The position numbers and the translations under genes are program-made. Positions 1 through 9,657 of a stretch of DNA of 64,000 nucleotides are shown here, piece by piece (position 1 is the first letter of the stretch; each line of letters begins with the position of its first letter). The stretch covers positions 1 to 64,000 of the forward strand of contig UQYV01000013.1 in assembly GCA_900545245.1 (NCBI GenBank), given 5' to 3'. The notes below the pieces were generated by a model. It did no database searches and was not told the origin of the DNA. It saw only the letters and a program-made list of their open reading frames with translations. Source of the DNA: an uncultured Bacteroidales bacterium. GTDB taxonomy: Bacteria > Bacteroidota > Bacteroidia > Bacteroidales > UBA932.

Positions 1-162
1 AGTACACTCCTTCTTCCAAAAGAAATCTATACTTGAAAATAATTGACAAATCTGAAGCAGTTTATTTTTTTCATATTTCTAAGGAAAAACCGCAACAATC
101 TGCTGCGAACCACAAGAAACTGTTGCTGTTTTCGTATCGATTTTCTTTGTTGTTTTGCAGTC

Positions 163-1092
163 ATGAAAGAATTTATTGACATGACAAAGAAAATAGAAAG
201 AAAGGAGGTTCGAATCTCGCGGTTCGCAAGCCTACTGTCAGACGCCGGGTTCAAGGCCGTACTAGCGTCTCCGCGAAACAAGAAAATCCTCACGCAGCTG
301 CTTAACCTTGTTCTTCCAACAAATAGGCAGATTGCCGAAATTGAGAGCTACCCTGACCGGGAGGTAAATGGTTTCACTCCCTTCGGCAAGTATTCACGCG
401 TCGATGTGAGGTGCAGGGACATTGAGGGAAGAACGTTCATCGTGGAGATGCAACGCGAGATGCACGAAAGATTCTTCCAGAGATGCATGTGGTACGGCTC
501 AAACGCATACGGTAGTGACCTGCCGGTCGGAGCCGGCTATGAGGATCTGAGTCCAGTCTACGTCATTGCGTTCCTCGAGCAGGCGCTGCCACACAAGGAT
601 GAGACGCAGTGGGATTCGGGAAGATGCGTATCCTGCTATCAGATGACTGAAAAAAGAACTGGGGAGTTTGCACCTGACACAATTATTTGTATTTTTGTGG
701 AACTGGGAAGATTCCTCAAGGGCGAGGATGAACTCGAAGGACGGTTTGACAGGACGTGCTATGTGTTCAAGAACTCGGAGAAATGGGAGAAAGACGTACC
801 GTCTAAAATCCTCGATGATGAGTTTACAAAGGAGCTGAGCCGCGCCTGCGAGGTAGAGAACTTCCCTCCGGAAACGAAACTTCAATACATCAGGGACATG
901 TTTACCGAAATGGACTACAAGGCCGAATTGAAGGCCAACTATAAGAATGGATTCGCCGATGGTGAAGCACAGAGTGAGAAAAAAGAACGAATGGCAGCAA
1001 AGAAACTTCTTGCCGCAGGAGTTTCTGCAGAACTCGTCGCCTCATGTTTTGGAATGAGCGAGAAAGAAATCACTGAACTTATTAAAGCATAG
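163..1092 (+). CDS. Rpn-family PD-(D/E)XK nuclease / putative transposase
   Basis: The 309-residue product resembles the Rpn (recombination-promoting nuclease) proteins that databases often label 'PD-(D/E)XK nuclease family transposase'. Near the N-terminus is the family opening (SDAGFKAVL, then KKILTQLLNLVL). It is followed by a PD-(D/E)XK-type core in which an Asp in YSRVDVR precedes FIVEMQ, the E-x-Q version of the catalytic motif. The C-terminus is helical and charged, ending in a short segment (LLAAGVSAELVASCFGMSEKEITEL) that reads like the usual Rpn helix-turn-helix tail. Family members are DNA endonucleases linked to recombination. I chose the ATG at 163; an in-frame ATG at 181 is equally possible, and the upstream reading frame is low-complexity and unlikely to be coding. 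The gene converges on the next gene. Family call is firm; biological role is not known here. Confidence 0.8.
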   Translation: MKEFIDMTKKIERKEVRISRFASLLSDAGFKAVLASPRNKKILTQLLNLVLPTNRQIAEIESYPDREVNGFTPFGKYSRVDVRCRDIEGRTFIVEMQREMHERFFQRCMWYGSNAYGSDLPVGAGYEDLSPVYVIAFLEQALPHKDETQWDSGRCVSCYQMTEKRTGEFAPDTIICIFVELGRFLKGEDELEGRFDRTCYVFKNSEKWEKDVPSKILDDEFTKELSRACEVENFPPETKLQYIRDMFTEMDYKAELKANYKNGFADGEAQSEKKERMAAKKLLAAGVSAELVASCFGMSEKEITELIKA

Positions 1093-1103
1093 CACTTTTC
1101 TTC

Positions 1104-1940
1104 TTAATGGACATAGCGCGAGAAATCCGCAAGAACTTGCAGGAACTCCGGCGGAAGAGTTGTTATAATCGGCTGAGCGATATACTCAGGAACTCCCCCA
1201 TAAAAGGCTTCGGCGATTGATCCGGTAATGGCCGCCAGTGTGTCAGAATCCCCACCCATGCAAACAGCTTTTCTTATCGCATCCTCAAAGTTGCAACTCT
1301 CCAGAAAAGCAATCATAGCCTCCGGCACAGTACCTTGGCAGCTGCCATCCCAAGCATAGTTTTCGTGCAGGTCTTTCCAGCTGCGCTCAAGGTCGTAGCC
1401 AAATTTCTTTTGAATATATTTCCTGATTTCCTTTTTTGTCCTGCCATTCCTTGCCATCCATATCGCTAACGCCGTTGCCTGGGCACCTTTTATTCCTTCC
1501 GGATGATTGTGAGTGACCTCTGCTGAAATCTTCGCCACACGTTCCGTCTCCTCCAGGCTGTCAAAAAACCACCCTACCGGACCAACTCTCATTGCAGAGC
1601 CATTTCCAAAAGAACCATACGGATGCCTTTCCCCCAAGGACTCGCCGGTACCATAATCCGACAAATGTTCCGGCATAAAGAGCCAGCGACTGAACCCGCC
1701 GCCATATCCTCCCAAAGGATAAGGGAAACGGTTCCCCCAATCGACCATACACTGCACCAAGGTATCCTGCCCACAAGATTGGTCCGTAAGCAACCATTCA
1801 GCAACAGCCATCGTTACCACCGAATCATCCGTATAGCTGCATCCCTCGGAAAACAATGGAAAGTCATAGTCTTTCGTATTGTTGAACTCATAAACCGAAC
1901 CGATGAAGTCTCCTGCGATTGTTCCAAGCATAGTAGTCAT
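1104..1940 (-). CDS. ADP-ribosylglycohydrolase (DraG/ARH family)
   Basis: A 278-residue member of the ADP-ribosylglycohydrolase family, which removes ADP-ribose from proteins, nucleic acids or small molecules. The family signatures are in order: GDFIGSVYE near residue 10, TDDS near residue 37 (metal ligands), NHPEG plus the following helix in the middle, and GGDSDT near residue 230 (the second Mg-binding motif). Length is normal for the family. It starts 44 bases after the stop of the beta-barrel gene at 1984 and lies on the same strand, so it may be the last gene of the tubulin/Hsp70/GTPase operon, or a neighbour with its own promoter. If it belongs to that operon it could reverse ADP-ribosylation of a system component; this is inference. 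The start ATG at 1940 has an alternative ATG at 1931. Confidence 0.88.
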   Translation of the reverse strand: MTTMLGTIAGDFIGSVYEFNNTKDYDFPLFSEGCSYTDDSVVTMAVAEWLLTDQSCGQDTLVQCMVDWGNRFPYPLGGYGGGFSRWLFMPEHLSDYGTGESLGERHPYGSFGNGSAMRVGPVGWFFDSLEETERVAKISAEVTHNHPEGIKGAQATALAIWMARNGRTKKEIRKYIQKKFGYDLERSWKDLHENYAWDGSCQGTVPEAMIAFLESCNFEDAIRKAVCMGGDSDTLAAITGSIAEAFYGGVPEYIAQPIITTLPPEFLQVLADFSRYVH

Positions 1941-1983
1941 GGGATAAAGAGTTATTTCAACTGAAACAAAGAAAAAGCAGAGC

Positions 1984-3390
1984 CTAATCCTTCAATACAA
2001 CGGTCATCGTCAGCGTAAAACCGAAAAACAGACGTTTGTCGACCTGGTTGCGAATCGCCTCATAGTTGTTGTAGAAATTGAAATCGTAGGAATCATTCAG
2101 GATGACATCAGATGCGACAGCATCCTTATCATACACCGGAGTAATGTCATAGCGGACAAACAAACCAAAGTCCAAATACTTCCCGCAGACACCAGCCTTG
2201 GCGAAGGCGGAAACATTGAATTTGTTTGCGAGCGTAAGTCCGTCAATGGTGATTTTCTCCGAATCTTTATATGCAACTTTCCGCTGATAGTATGAAGACA
2301 GTGCAAGATTGAAACTTGCTCCTGTCGCAACAAAATAACCGAAATCACGTGAACGGGTCGCGATGTTGAAGCGCGCAGTTGCCGGGAAGCATATCTGATT
2401 CGTGACGAGATGAGGATGCAAGTCTCCCATGAAATCTGGATCACCGATGTCGAACCGGTCTGTGCTATGATTGCTGCCGGAATAGCGACGATACTGCGCA
2501 CCTATCGCGAAATTAAAGACATTCTCATAACCTCCCACAGAAAACTCCACCCTCGGGAGAGTCAAGCTATGGACGTCTAAAGCAAAATCCATGTCCATAC
2601 CGATGTTCAACCCAAGACCGATTGACGGAGTTGAACGGTAATGCGTTGACGAGGGACGGGATGTCGGCGTTGCGGGAGCGTGTGTGCTATAACTCGTTGA
2701 TGTTGACGTTGTTGATTTCGTCGACCTTGTTGACCCCGTTGATTTAGTCGTTGTCGTCGAGTGATTATATGTCCCCGTTGCAGATGTTGAGTTTGACGCA
2801 TAATTATTTGAAGAGGACGCATTGCGTTCGGAAGCTTTTCTCTGCTCCTCCCGCACGGCATTACGCCTTTCTTCAATTTGAGCAATCCGCCCCTTGGCTT
2901 CGGTAACATGGGACTTCAAAGTACTGTTCGCAAGGTACTCGTTATATGCTTCTTCTGTACCGGCAGAAACAGCCTTCTGCCAAATTGCGTCCTCGGCGGC
3001 TCTCGCGGCGGCCAAGGCATTTGCCTTGGCCTCGGCTGCGGCCACCTTCCTGTCACACTCGTCAATACGGGACTTCGCGACCGCATCAGAAGCATTTAAT
3101 GTGAGCAGTTTTCTATATGAGGCGGCTGCCCCCGCGTAATCGCCGGAAGAATACTGCTTCGCGCCCTGTTTTCTCAGATTTTCACAGTTTTCGCATTTTT
3201 TTGCGAGAGAATAGAAATAATCCTTATCGGATTGTCCGCCTGTCGCGGCGGCGCCATAACACAGCGCAGCCGCATCCCCATACTCGCCTTTCACAAACAA
3301 TGTCTTCGCCTGCTGCCGAGCCGACTGCCCATAAACGGAAAGCGACAAAACCAGCAGCGACAAAATTGAAATAAATTTTCTGACACTCAT
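1984..3390 (-). CDS. TPR and coiled-coil protein with C-terminal outer-membrane beta-barrel
   Basis: A 468-residue exported protein that I cannot assign to a named family. A signal peptide (about residues 1-22, ending VYGQS) is followed by two TPR-like helical repeats (FVKGEYGDAAALCY and YSSGDYAGAAASYRKLL, about residues 30-105). Next come a charged coiled-coil of about 80 residues, a Ser/Thr-rich linker of about 60 residues, and a C-terminal region from about residue 260 rich in alternating aromatic/hydrophobic strands, as in small outer-membrane barrels (last strand FGFTLTMTVV). This arrangement would put a barrel in the outer membrane and TPRs in the periplasm. It lies 3 bases downstream of the membrane GTPase gene in the same operon. 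The repetitive linker is the least conserved-looking part. Beta-barrel assignment rests on pattern only. Confidence 0.65.
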   Translation of the reverse strand: MSVRKFISILSLLVLSLSVYGQSARQQAKTLFVKGEYGDAAALCYGAAATGGQSDKDYFYSLAKKCENCENLRKQGAKQYSSGDYAGAAASYRKLLTLNASDAVAKSRIDECDRKVAAAEAKANALAAARAAEDAIWQKAVSAGTEEAYNEYLANSTLKSHVTEAKGRIAQIEERRNAVREEQRKASERNASSSNNYASNSTSATGTYNHSTTTTKSTGSTRSTKSTTSTSTSYSTHAPATPTSRPSSTHYRSTPSIGLGLNIGMDMDFALDVHSLTLPRVEFSVGGYENVFNFAIGAQYRRYSGSNHSTDRFDIGDPDFMGDLHPHLVTNQICFPATARFNIATRSRDFGYFVATGASFNLALSSYYQRKVAYKDSEKITIDGLTLANKFNVSAFAKAGVCGKYLDFGLFVRYDITPVYDKDAVASDVILNDSYDFNFYNNYEAIRNQVDKRLFFGFTLTMTVVLKD

Positions 3391-3393
3391 AAT

Positions 3394-6096
3394 TTACTGC
3401 AACACAACATTATACTTCGCAAGGATATCATTGAACATCTTTTCGTACTTCAGATATTCCGTATCATTCGGAGCAATCTCACGGAATGAATCAAGGGTCT
3501 TGCGCACCTCCTTGAGAGTGTCCATCACCCCATATTTCGCGCTAATCTCAACCGCGCACTGCCGTCCGTTCACACTCTGGAAATTTGTCTTGAGAATGCC
3601 GGAAAGTTCATCTGTCTTTATCCTGTATTCCTTCAGGACACGGTCACGCTTTGCCTCAAGCATCTGATGATCTTTTTTCTTAAGAACCTCATGTTCAAGA
3701 GTGTAGGTATAGATTTCTATCACCTTGGAATATGCCTGAGGATTTTGCTTAACGACAGCTGCTACCTTATTTTCTGCAGCACGCACGTTATGCTGACTCA
3801 TCGAAGACCACAGAAACAACGAAGCGGCTATGAGAATTGCCCACACGGCAACAATCACCATCACTCTCACTAAAGGCATAAGTTCATCGTCCGGGTCAAC
3901 ATGTACGACTTCATGCGGTTTTTGGGCATCTTCCGAATTCCGTTTCTTCATCTCGGTTTCAGCTTCCTCGCGATTCTTCTTGAGAGCCTTTCCACGGACT
4001 CCCTTGAACGAGATGTCAAGATCATCAAAGATGTCCTCCATCATTTCCGGGACACCGGATCTTGAGGCCGCAGACACGGCCTGTACGGCATGAAATGATA
4101 TGTTTCTGAAAGCCGTCGAGAGCTTTGCAAGCACAGCCGAAAGTCCAAGATCGTTCACCGCAAAACTCTGCAGGGCATCAGAAGAGGTGACGTCAACCCC
4201 TTCAAGATAGCCCGAGTCTGTTTTTGTAAAAGTGAACATCAGCGAGATCTTCGATGTCTGAGACTTGCTGCGAAATTTCTCTATCTTATTTATGAGTTCA
4301 TTTACCGCTTCACCTATATCAAATTTTCCAAGGTAGTCTCCATTCTTCTCTGCATAAGAGTCATACCATTTCCGCATCTTCGGAGAAAACTTCACACCGG
4401 AGGACTGCTTCAAAGTGAACGGATCCACAGCCAGAATCAAAACGTCTGTATTCATAAGATATGACACAGCATCATTCTGATTCGATGTATCCACAGTAAA
4501 AAGCTCTCCTGCGACATCATTTATGAACAGTCGATACGGCAACAAACTCTTTGGATTATTGACGAGCAACTGGATTGCCTTGTGGCGTCCATCGGCAGTC
4601 TTGAGAGCACTTACAGTCATTGCCTTTCCATCAGATATGGTCTGAAGGAAGGACTGCATGGTGGCCTCGTCCGTGCCGGCCTTGTCGGTGAAGCGGCATA
4701 CTTTTTCTCCATCAATATCCTTACGCAGCATCTCGGAAATGAGCCGATACAGCAGAGTAGTCTTTCCTGATGCAGGCACTCCGGCAATTGCCACATGTTT
4801 CTCAATCCCGACCTTCGCATTAATGAAAGACCCGCAGTGAGGGCACTTCCTCGCTAGATTGTCTTTCCCGTTCAGAAACAATGTCGGCATCTTTTCCGAA
4901 GTTGCCGGATGTGTAATGGTAAAAAGACCATATGAACTTGGACGAAGCGGGACAGGAAGCGGAACATTGTGGGAATAGTATTCTGCAGGCTCTGACGGAA
5001 GTCCACAAGTAGGGCATGGATGCTTCACATTGTAGCGCCGCATCACAATTTTTTCATAAAGCATGAGAATGCCGGCAAAAACACTATATAGGGCAGCGCA
5101 AACAATGAATATGACTAATGGAGCCAACGCCACCATCAACACATACAGCCAATAGCTTTTCACGAGTTCTACCGCAGCCATGACAACATTGAAACGCGAG
5201 AATACGCTAGTGCCCCAGCCTTGGAGAGTCACTGCAAAACCATACCAGCCGTCCTGATGTGTGCTGATCGGTATCGCTATAGCAAGAGAAACTGCGCCTA
5301 TGACGATTGACAGCAGTTTCGAATCGTTCTCGCTTGAGAAAACGGACAACAGCAGGAGTCCACCCACACCATACCCACCGACGACAAGTATCCAGAACAG
5401 GGCATAGACAAGATAGGAACCTCCCCAGCAGACCACCCACACGAGTCCGCCAATAGCTAGGAAAAGCAGAACCGCCACGATGAAAGACGCGACGAAAATA
5501 CCCGCCGCCTCAAGAAACGTAATGTACGGTTCCGGACAGAAGAATATGTTCTGACGCATTCCCTCCCCATAAACATCGCGATTGGGATAGCCGTACTTTC
5601 GAGAATTGGGATGTCGAAGTTCCCCTATTAGCGGAGGGAAAAAGAATTCGTCTGAGTTCATGGCCACGACACAAGTGCTGATGATTGCCAGCAGCAGTGC
5701 CGTCACTCCTACCGTTATTATCAACCACATAGGAATGTCAGCCAGCAGCATCCCTGCAAAGGGATTGAATTTGGCGGCAGAAACCTTCGGAGCGACATAA
5801 TTCGGGTTATGTTCCTTTCTCACATAGTCGTACGACACATATTTGCTTTCTCCGGAAAACTTAATCCACTTGGCGTCTCCATCCGGAACAGAATTCTCGC
5901 TGTCTACATAAATCACGTCTCCAGCATCGAGCTTCCCGACAAGTTTCCCGCTCGCGGATGGTGTCTCACGAACATTAACAGAGCCGGATATGACTACATA
6001 GCGGATCTCACAGTTCTTCTTGTAAAAGCCATATTCCGTAGCCTGCACAACAATTGGTGCAAGCAGCATAATAAGCCACAATAACATCTTTCTCAT
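3394..6096 (-). CDS. Membrane-anchored GTPase with SH3 and zinc-ribbon segments
   Basis: A 900-residue multidomain protein. In order: a signal peptide or anchor (residues 1-19); a bacterial SH3 domain (about 27-95, VNVRETPSASGKLVGKL); several transmembrane segments (about 117-145 and more to about 345); a zinc-ribbon-like pair of Cys knuckles (CPTCG near 359, CPHCG near 417); and a GTPase-type P-loop domain. The P-loop domain has GVPASGKT at 439-446, NDVAGE near 526 (G3/Walker B) and TFTKTD near 625 (G4). After it come one more transmembrane helix (about 740-760) and a helical C-terminus. It shares its zinc-ribbon plus P-loop arrangement, and the -xFxKxD G4 form, with the soluble protein encoded at 8401-9645. 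This resembles the Pfam 'double-GTPase' families. The likely role is an inner-membrane GTPase with a periplasmic SH3 domain, within the surrounding operon. Confidence 0.75.
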   Translation of the reverse strand: MRKMLLWLIMLLAPIVVQATEYGFYKKNCEIRYVVISGSVNVRETPSASGKLVGKLDAGDVIYVDSENSVPDGDAKWIKFSGESKYVSYDYVRKEHNPNYVAPKVSAAKFNPFAGMLLADIPMWLIITVGVTALLLAIISTCVVAMNSDEFFFPPLIGELRHPNSRKYGYPNRDVYGEGMRQNIFFCPEPYITFLEAAGIFVASFIVAVLLFLAIGGLVWVVCWGGSYLVYALFWILVVGGYGVGGLLLLSVFSSENDSKLLSIVIGAVSLAIAIPISTHQDGWYGFAVTLQGWGTSVFSRFNVVMAAVELVKSYWLYVLMVALAPLVIFIVCAALYSVFAGILMLYEKIVMRRYNVKHPCPTCGLPSEPAEYYSHNVPLPVPLRPSSYGLFTITHPATSEKMPTLFLNGKDNLARKCPHCGSFINAKVGIEKHVAIAGVPASGKTTLLYRLISEMLRKDIDGEKVCRFTDKAGTDEATMQSFLQTISDGKAMTVSALKTADGRHKAIQLLVNNPKSLLPYRLFINDVAGELFTVDTSNQNDAVSYLMNTDVLILAVDPFTLKQSSGVKFSPKMRKWYDSYAEKNGDYLGKFDIGEAVNELINKIEKFRSKSQTSKISLMFTFTKTDSGYLEGVDVTSSDALQSFAVNDLGLSAVLAKLSTAFRNISFHAVQAVSAASRSGVPEMMEDIFDDLDISFKGVRGKALKKNREEAETEMKKRNSEDAQKPHEVVHVDPDDELMPLVRVMVIVAVWAILIAASLFLWSSMSQHNVRAAENKVAAVVKQNPQAYSKVIEIYTYTLEHEVLKKKDHQMLEAKRDRVLKEYRIKTDELSGILKTNFQSVNGRQCAVEISAKYGVMDTLKEVRKTLDSFREIAPNDTEYLKYEKMFNDILAKYNVVLQ

Positions 6097-6103
6097 AAGT
6101 ACA

Positions 6104-8392
6104 CTATTTTTTCTTCTTCATACTTTTCTCACTAGCATTCACCTTTTCATCAGCACCACTCTGCCCTGCCGCAGATTCTTTTTTGCCGAACAAGGATTTT
6201 ATCTTTCCAAAGAATTCCTTTGCCGCATGCGCCTTGTATACAGACGGAAAGTTGTCTTTCATAAGCTGACGCTGCGCGGTCTTGTCCGACACTCCGAATT
6301 CTGGAGCAATGGTAATGATGCGGTCATAGTCATACTTATACATCCGCGCAATTTCCACAAGGAAACGACGTCTCTCGACAGGCTTCGCCGTCTTTGCAAA
6401 AGAGATTATCTCCTCCTCCGCCAGCATCCCGCCAATTTTCCCGAGGAAATCAGGAATCTCATCGACGTCTATTTCCTTAAAGCACATAGGTGCGATTTTC
6501 CTCACAGCCTCTTCCGCCTTCAGTTTCAACGCCAGCGAATAAAAAGGCATCGGTTTCTCGCCCTCACATTCAGCTGCGAGCACATCACGTAACAGTTTCC
6601 ACTTCCGGCAGGCAGGAGCGTCTTGAGGGAGTAGCTCAAGGACATTTGTTTCTATGAATTTTATGTCTTCCGCAGAGCCGGGCTTAGCCTCTGGCTCAAA
6701 GCGGGAATAGAGAGTCTGATGAATTCGGTCCTCACCGAACAGCATCCTTGCAAAGCCGTTGTTCTTTTGAGCCATCTCGCTGAATTTGACTGCAAGAGTC
6801 CGCGGGGATTCCTTCTCCACATAAGACTTCAACTGCCCGAAGAAGAAAGGAGCGAAATCGGAGTTTTCGTAGAATGCCTGAAACTCCGTCATATAATCAA
6901 TTTTCGACGCTTCTTCCCTATCTTTGTCAAGTTGCTCACGACATTGCGCGACAAACTGCGGTGCATCTTTTGCAATGTCAACGAACATTGCGACACGTTT
7001 GGTTGCCGAAGGTTCGAAACGTAAAACTATATCCCTGATATTCCGTACATCACTTTCGAAGCACTCAAGCACAAGTTCGTTCAAAGGACGGAGTTTTCCA
7101 CGAATAAGATATTTGTCAAGAATCCCAGAAGGATATTTATTCACGACAAAAGCCATATTTCGTACAGACGACGTCACGAAAGAAGTGAACCCGCCCCGTG
7201 CTGACGCAAGAATCTCATCGGAGAGCAAGCCGTCCGGGCTAATTTTTTCCGCGGTCGCCACAGCCTTGTCAAGCTTATCTGCGGAATTCAAATCTGTAAA
7301 AAACTCACTAACAATGCGATTAATAAGTACAGGAGAAGCCTCCTCCGCCCTGCAATGAGAAGCGAGGGTTCCGATAAAACCGGGTATATCGAGGCTTTCA
7401 GGCACGAACATATCCGGACGGCGGCAATAGTTGAAAAGTGCGTCATTCAGCTGTTGGGACTTTTCGGCGTTCTTCGCCGCAATCGGAGAGCAGATCCACT
7501 CTGTGAGCACATCGGACACGCCTCCGTGCTCATTCTCACGTTCAAGTGACGATCTCCAGAGCGTCTCCACAGCCGTCACGTTTCTTTTTCCAGAGACAAG
7601 GTCAACAAATAGACAAGTCAAAGGAGGAATTTCCGAAATGCTGTACTCGTTTATGAACGTGACGGCACAGCCTTTGGCAAAACCGCTGCCCTGATGATTC
7701 ATCTCGAATGTTGTCTTTGCAGCAAGGGAGTCTGGAAGTATACTCATGAAACCGGCAGCCACAGTCGTTGACTCAGAGACCGATGTCCTCACAACCATAG
7801 GTAGTCCCTTCGCAAGTGCCTCAAGATATGAGAAATACAAATCTATGGACTTTGACGGAATCGGTGAAACAGTTTTCCCGAGCGGACGGTCTTCCACAGG
7901 AATAGGAGCCGGTGTTCCTGTCATGAGCGAAAGCATTTCCTCGTTGTCAAGCCTCGGGGAGAAATCTTCAGGAAGGAACTTCAGCTCACCTTCCCGCGCA
8001 TCCTCAAGGAGAAGACTGAAAACATCACGTCCAGGCCAAGACTCGAATGCGAACAAGTTCACGATGTAGTTGCCCGGACGGTTCGGACGCTTCGTCAGAT
8101 AATACGGAAAGTCATACCCGGCATAAACGGCACGTCCGAAAAGGCAATATCCAGTTCCATCAAGCCGACGAAAGAAATATCTACGCGGGAAAGCGAGAAT
8201 CTCCGAAGGCTCGGTCATCCACCTGTTGTTCTGATAAGTCCCAAACGAATAGAAATTCAATGACGTGTCTTTTTGAACGGCGTCGAGAATTTCCGCGGGC
8301 GTTCCTTCGGTTGCAGTTCGCACTCCGAAGCCAGACCTGCCGGACAACAACCCGGACGGAGAGGCTGTGTAGAATAAAGACCAATATTTCAT
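6104..8392 (-). CDS. GTPase-associated protein, GAP1-N2-like
   Basis: A 762-residue, mainly helical soluble protein with no signal peptide. The N-terminus (YTASPSGLLSGRSGFGV, then an L-N-F-Y-S-F-G segment about 40 residues later) resembles the 'GTPase-associated protein 1, N2 domain' that sits beside paired GTPases in other bacteria. I recognise it by pattern only. The rest (about residues 170-700) is a long helical region with no motif I can name; the C-terminus is Lys-rich. I chose the ATG at 8392 over a TTG at 8398. The stop is 8 bases before the membrane GTPase gene and the start lies 8 bases after the soluble GTPase gene, so it is placed exactly between the two GTPases. A scaffold or regulator of those GTPases is the simplest inference. 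Confidence 0.6.
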   Translation of the reverse strand: MKYWSLFYTASPSGLLSGRSGFGVRTATEGTPAEILDAVQKDTSLNFYSFGTYQNNRWMTEPSEILAFPRRYFFRRLDGTGYCLFGRAVYAGYDFPYYLTKRPNRPGNYIVNLFAFESWPGRDVFSLLLEDAREGELKFLPEDFSPRLDNEEMLSLMTGTPAPIPVEDRPLGKTVSPIPSKSIDLYFSYLEALAKGLPMVVRTSVSESTTVAAGFMSILPDSLAAKTTFEMNHQGSGFAKGCAVTFINEYSISEIPPLTCLFVDLVSGKRNVTAVETLWRSSLERENEHGGVSDVLTEWICSPIAAKNAEKSQQLNDALFNYCRRPDMFVPESLDIPGFIGTLASHCRAEEASPVLINRIVSEFFTDLNSADKLDKAVATAEKISPDGLLSDEILASARGGFTSFVTSSVRNMAFVVNKYPSGILDKYLIRGKLRPLNELVLECFESDVRNIRDIVLRFEPSATKRVAMFVDIAKDAPQFVAQCREQLDKDREEASKIDYMTEFQAFYENSDFAPFFFGQLKSYVEKESPRTLAVKFSEMAQKNNGFARMLFGEDRIHQTLYSRFEPEAKPGSAEDIKFIETNVLELLPQDAPACRKWKLLRDVLAAECEGEKPMPFYSLALKLKAEEAVRKIAPMCFKEIDVDEIPDFLGKIGGMLAEEEIISFAKTAKPVERRRFLVEIARMYKYDYDRIITIAPEFGVSDKTAQRQLMKDNFPSVYKAHAAKEFFGKIKSLFGKKESAAGQSGADEKVNASEKSMKKKK

Positions 8393-8400
8393 AATCAAGG

Positions 8401-9645
8401 TTATTTTTCAACAGGGATATGAAAACCATTCATCTGAGTAAGAATCCAGACAAGCGGATCAAGCACCCTATAAGGTTTTATGTCTGTTATGTGGATAGGA
8501 TTATCCTCGTCAGGTGAACCGCCCAAAGACGACACAGCGAAGAGCTTATAGTTCGCAAAAGAGGCGCCGACATCTTGGAGCACCTGTCCAAGACGCCACT
8601 TGTCAACGCAATAGGTGAAGAGGGCATCGCTGTTCTGCTGCACTTCCATAGGTGAGAAAACACCGCTTCTGAGAAAAGAAGAGTCCATTCTGAGGTCAAT
8701 GCCCTGGATCCTGTCCTCTCCTGCCTGTTCAAGTCCATTGACCACTGAATCTATCTTACTGAACGTCACCGCAATAGGCTTCTCACGAAGATTGACCTTA
8801 TTGTCGGCTATTCCAAGAAGTTGGGTGAGCACCTCACGCACGTCGCCCCTATTCTCCTCCATTTGCACACCCGCCTTCTCCAGCATTTTCCGAAGTTCAG
8901 AAACAGAGAAAGGGTCGAGAAGGAGTATTATTCCTGAAGATTCCTTTAGGTACTTCACGTTGTTGGCGATGGACTCCGGATCAGTGAATGACTCTCCTGC
9001 AGTGTCATAGAAAACAAGATAGATACTCTTGTCGTTCTTGTTGTACTTGAAGGCCTCCACGCTACTTGTCAGCCGGAAAATCAGCGGAAGCGAGCGCTCG
9101 CTCCTTGCAGTCTGATCCGGAAGATAGCCTTTACCGAAAAGGTCGTCCTTTAGACGTCCATAGATCTTGGCCGTGGTCTCTCCACCGCCCGATATGTTCA
9201 TCCCGCCAGGGGCCTCGTCCTTCGGACGCACGGAAAGTCCAAGCCTAAACCCATAGCTCTCAAGGGCATTTATAAGGGACACAAAATAGACTGTCTTTCC
9301 GCTCGAAGGTGCACCGATGATTGATATAATCTCAGCTCCCTCCTCTATCATCTCTTGAGGAAGTGCATTATGGCAGTGCGGACATACGAAACGTGACGAC
9401 ACGGCGCCACACCTGTCACATTTCGTTGGAGCCGGAATGCCTGAAAATAGGGGCACACGTGCCTTGTATAGATGTTTGCTTACAAGGCCTCCCTCGCGTC
9501 TGTAATCACTCAAGGCTTTGTCAGGTTCTTTGGGACAATACGGCTCTCCTGTCGCCGAATTCACTTCATTGTTCGTGCACTGGCATAATGCATCCGTATT
9601 CTTGAATGAAGTGAAGCAATATGGACAGAGTATCTTTTTGGACAT
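8401..9645 (-). CDS. Soluble zinc-ribbon GTPase (TRAFAC/double-GTPase-like)
   Basis: A 414-residue P-loop GTPase-like protein. It opens with Cys pairs typical of zinc ribbons (CPYCF near residue 7, then CDRCG and CPHCH at about 80-95). The nucleotide-binding domain has GAPSSGKT at residues 111-118 (Walker A/G1), FYDTAGES near 212-219 (G3, with the DxAG of GTPases) and TFSKID near 294-299 (a G4 [N/T]KxD variant). There are no transmembrane segments. The fold logic matches the P-loop half of the membrane GTPase at 3394-6096, so the operon encodes one soluble and one membrane-bound GTPase. Expected activity is GTP binding and hydrolysis in the cytoplasm; the specific role is unknown. It lies 12 bases downstream of the degenerate Hsp70-like gene. 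Confidence 0.75.
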   Translation of the reverse strand: MSKKILCPYCFTSFKNTDALCQCTNNEVNSATGEPYCPKEPDKALSDYRREGGLVSKHLYKARVPLFSGIPAPTKCDRCGAVSSRFVCPHCHNALPQEMIEEGAEIISIIGAPSSGKTVYFVSLINALESYGFRLGLSVRPKDEAPGGMNISGGGETTAKIYGRLKDDLFGKGYLPDQTARSERSLPLIFRLTSSVEAFKYNKNDKSIYLVFYDTAGESFTDPESIANNVKYLKESSGIILLLDPFSVSELRKMLEKAGVQMEENRGDVREVLTQLLGIADNKVNLREKPIAVTFSKIDSVVNGLEQAGEDRIQGIDLRMDSSFLRSGVFSPMEVQQNSDALFTYCVDKWRLGQVLQDVGASFANYKLFAVSSLGGSPDEDNPIHITDIKPYRVLDPLVWILTQMNGFHIPVEK

Positions 9646-9657
9646 ATGGCGGTTATT

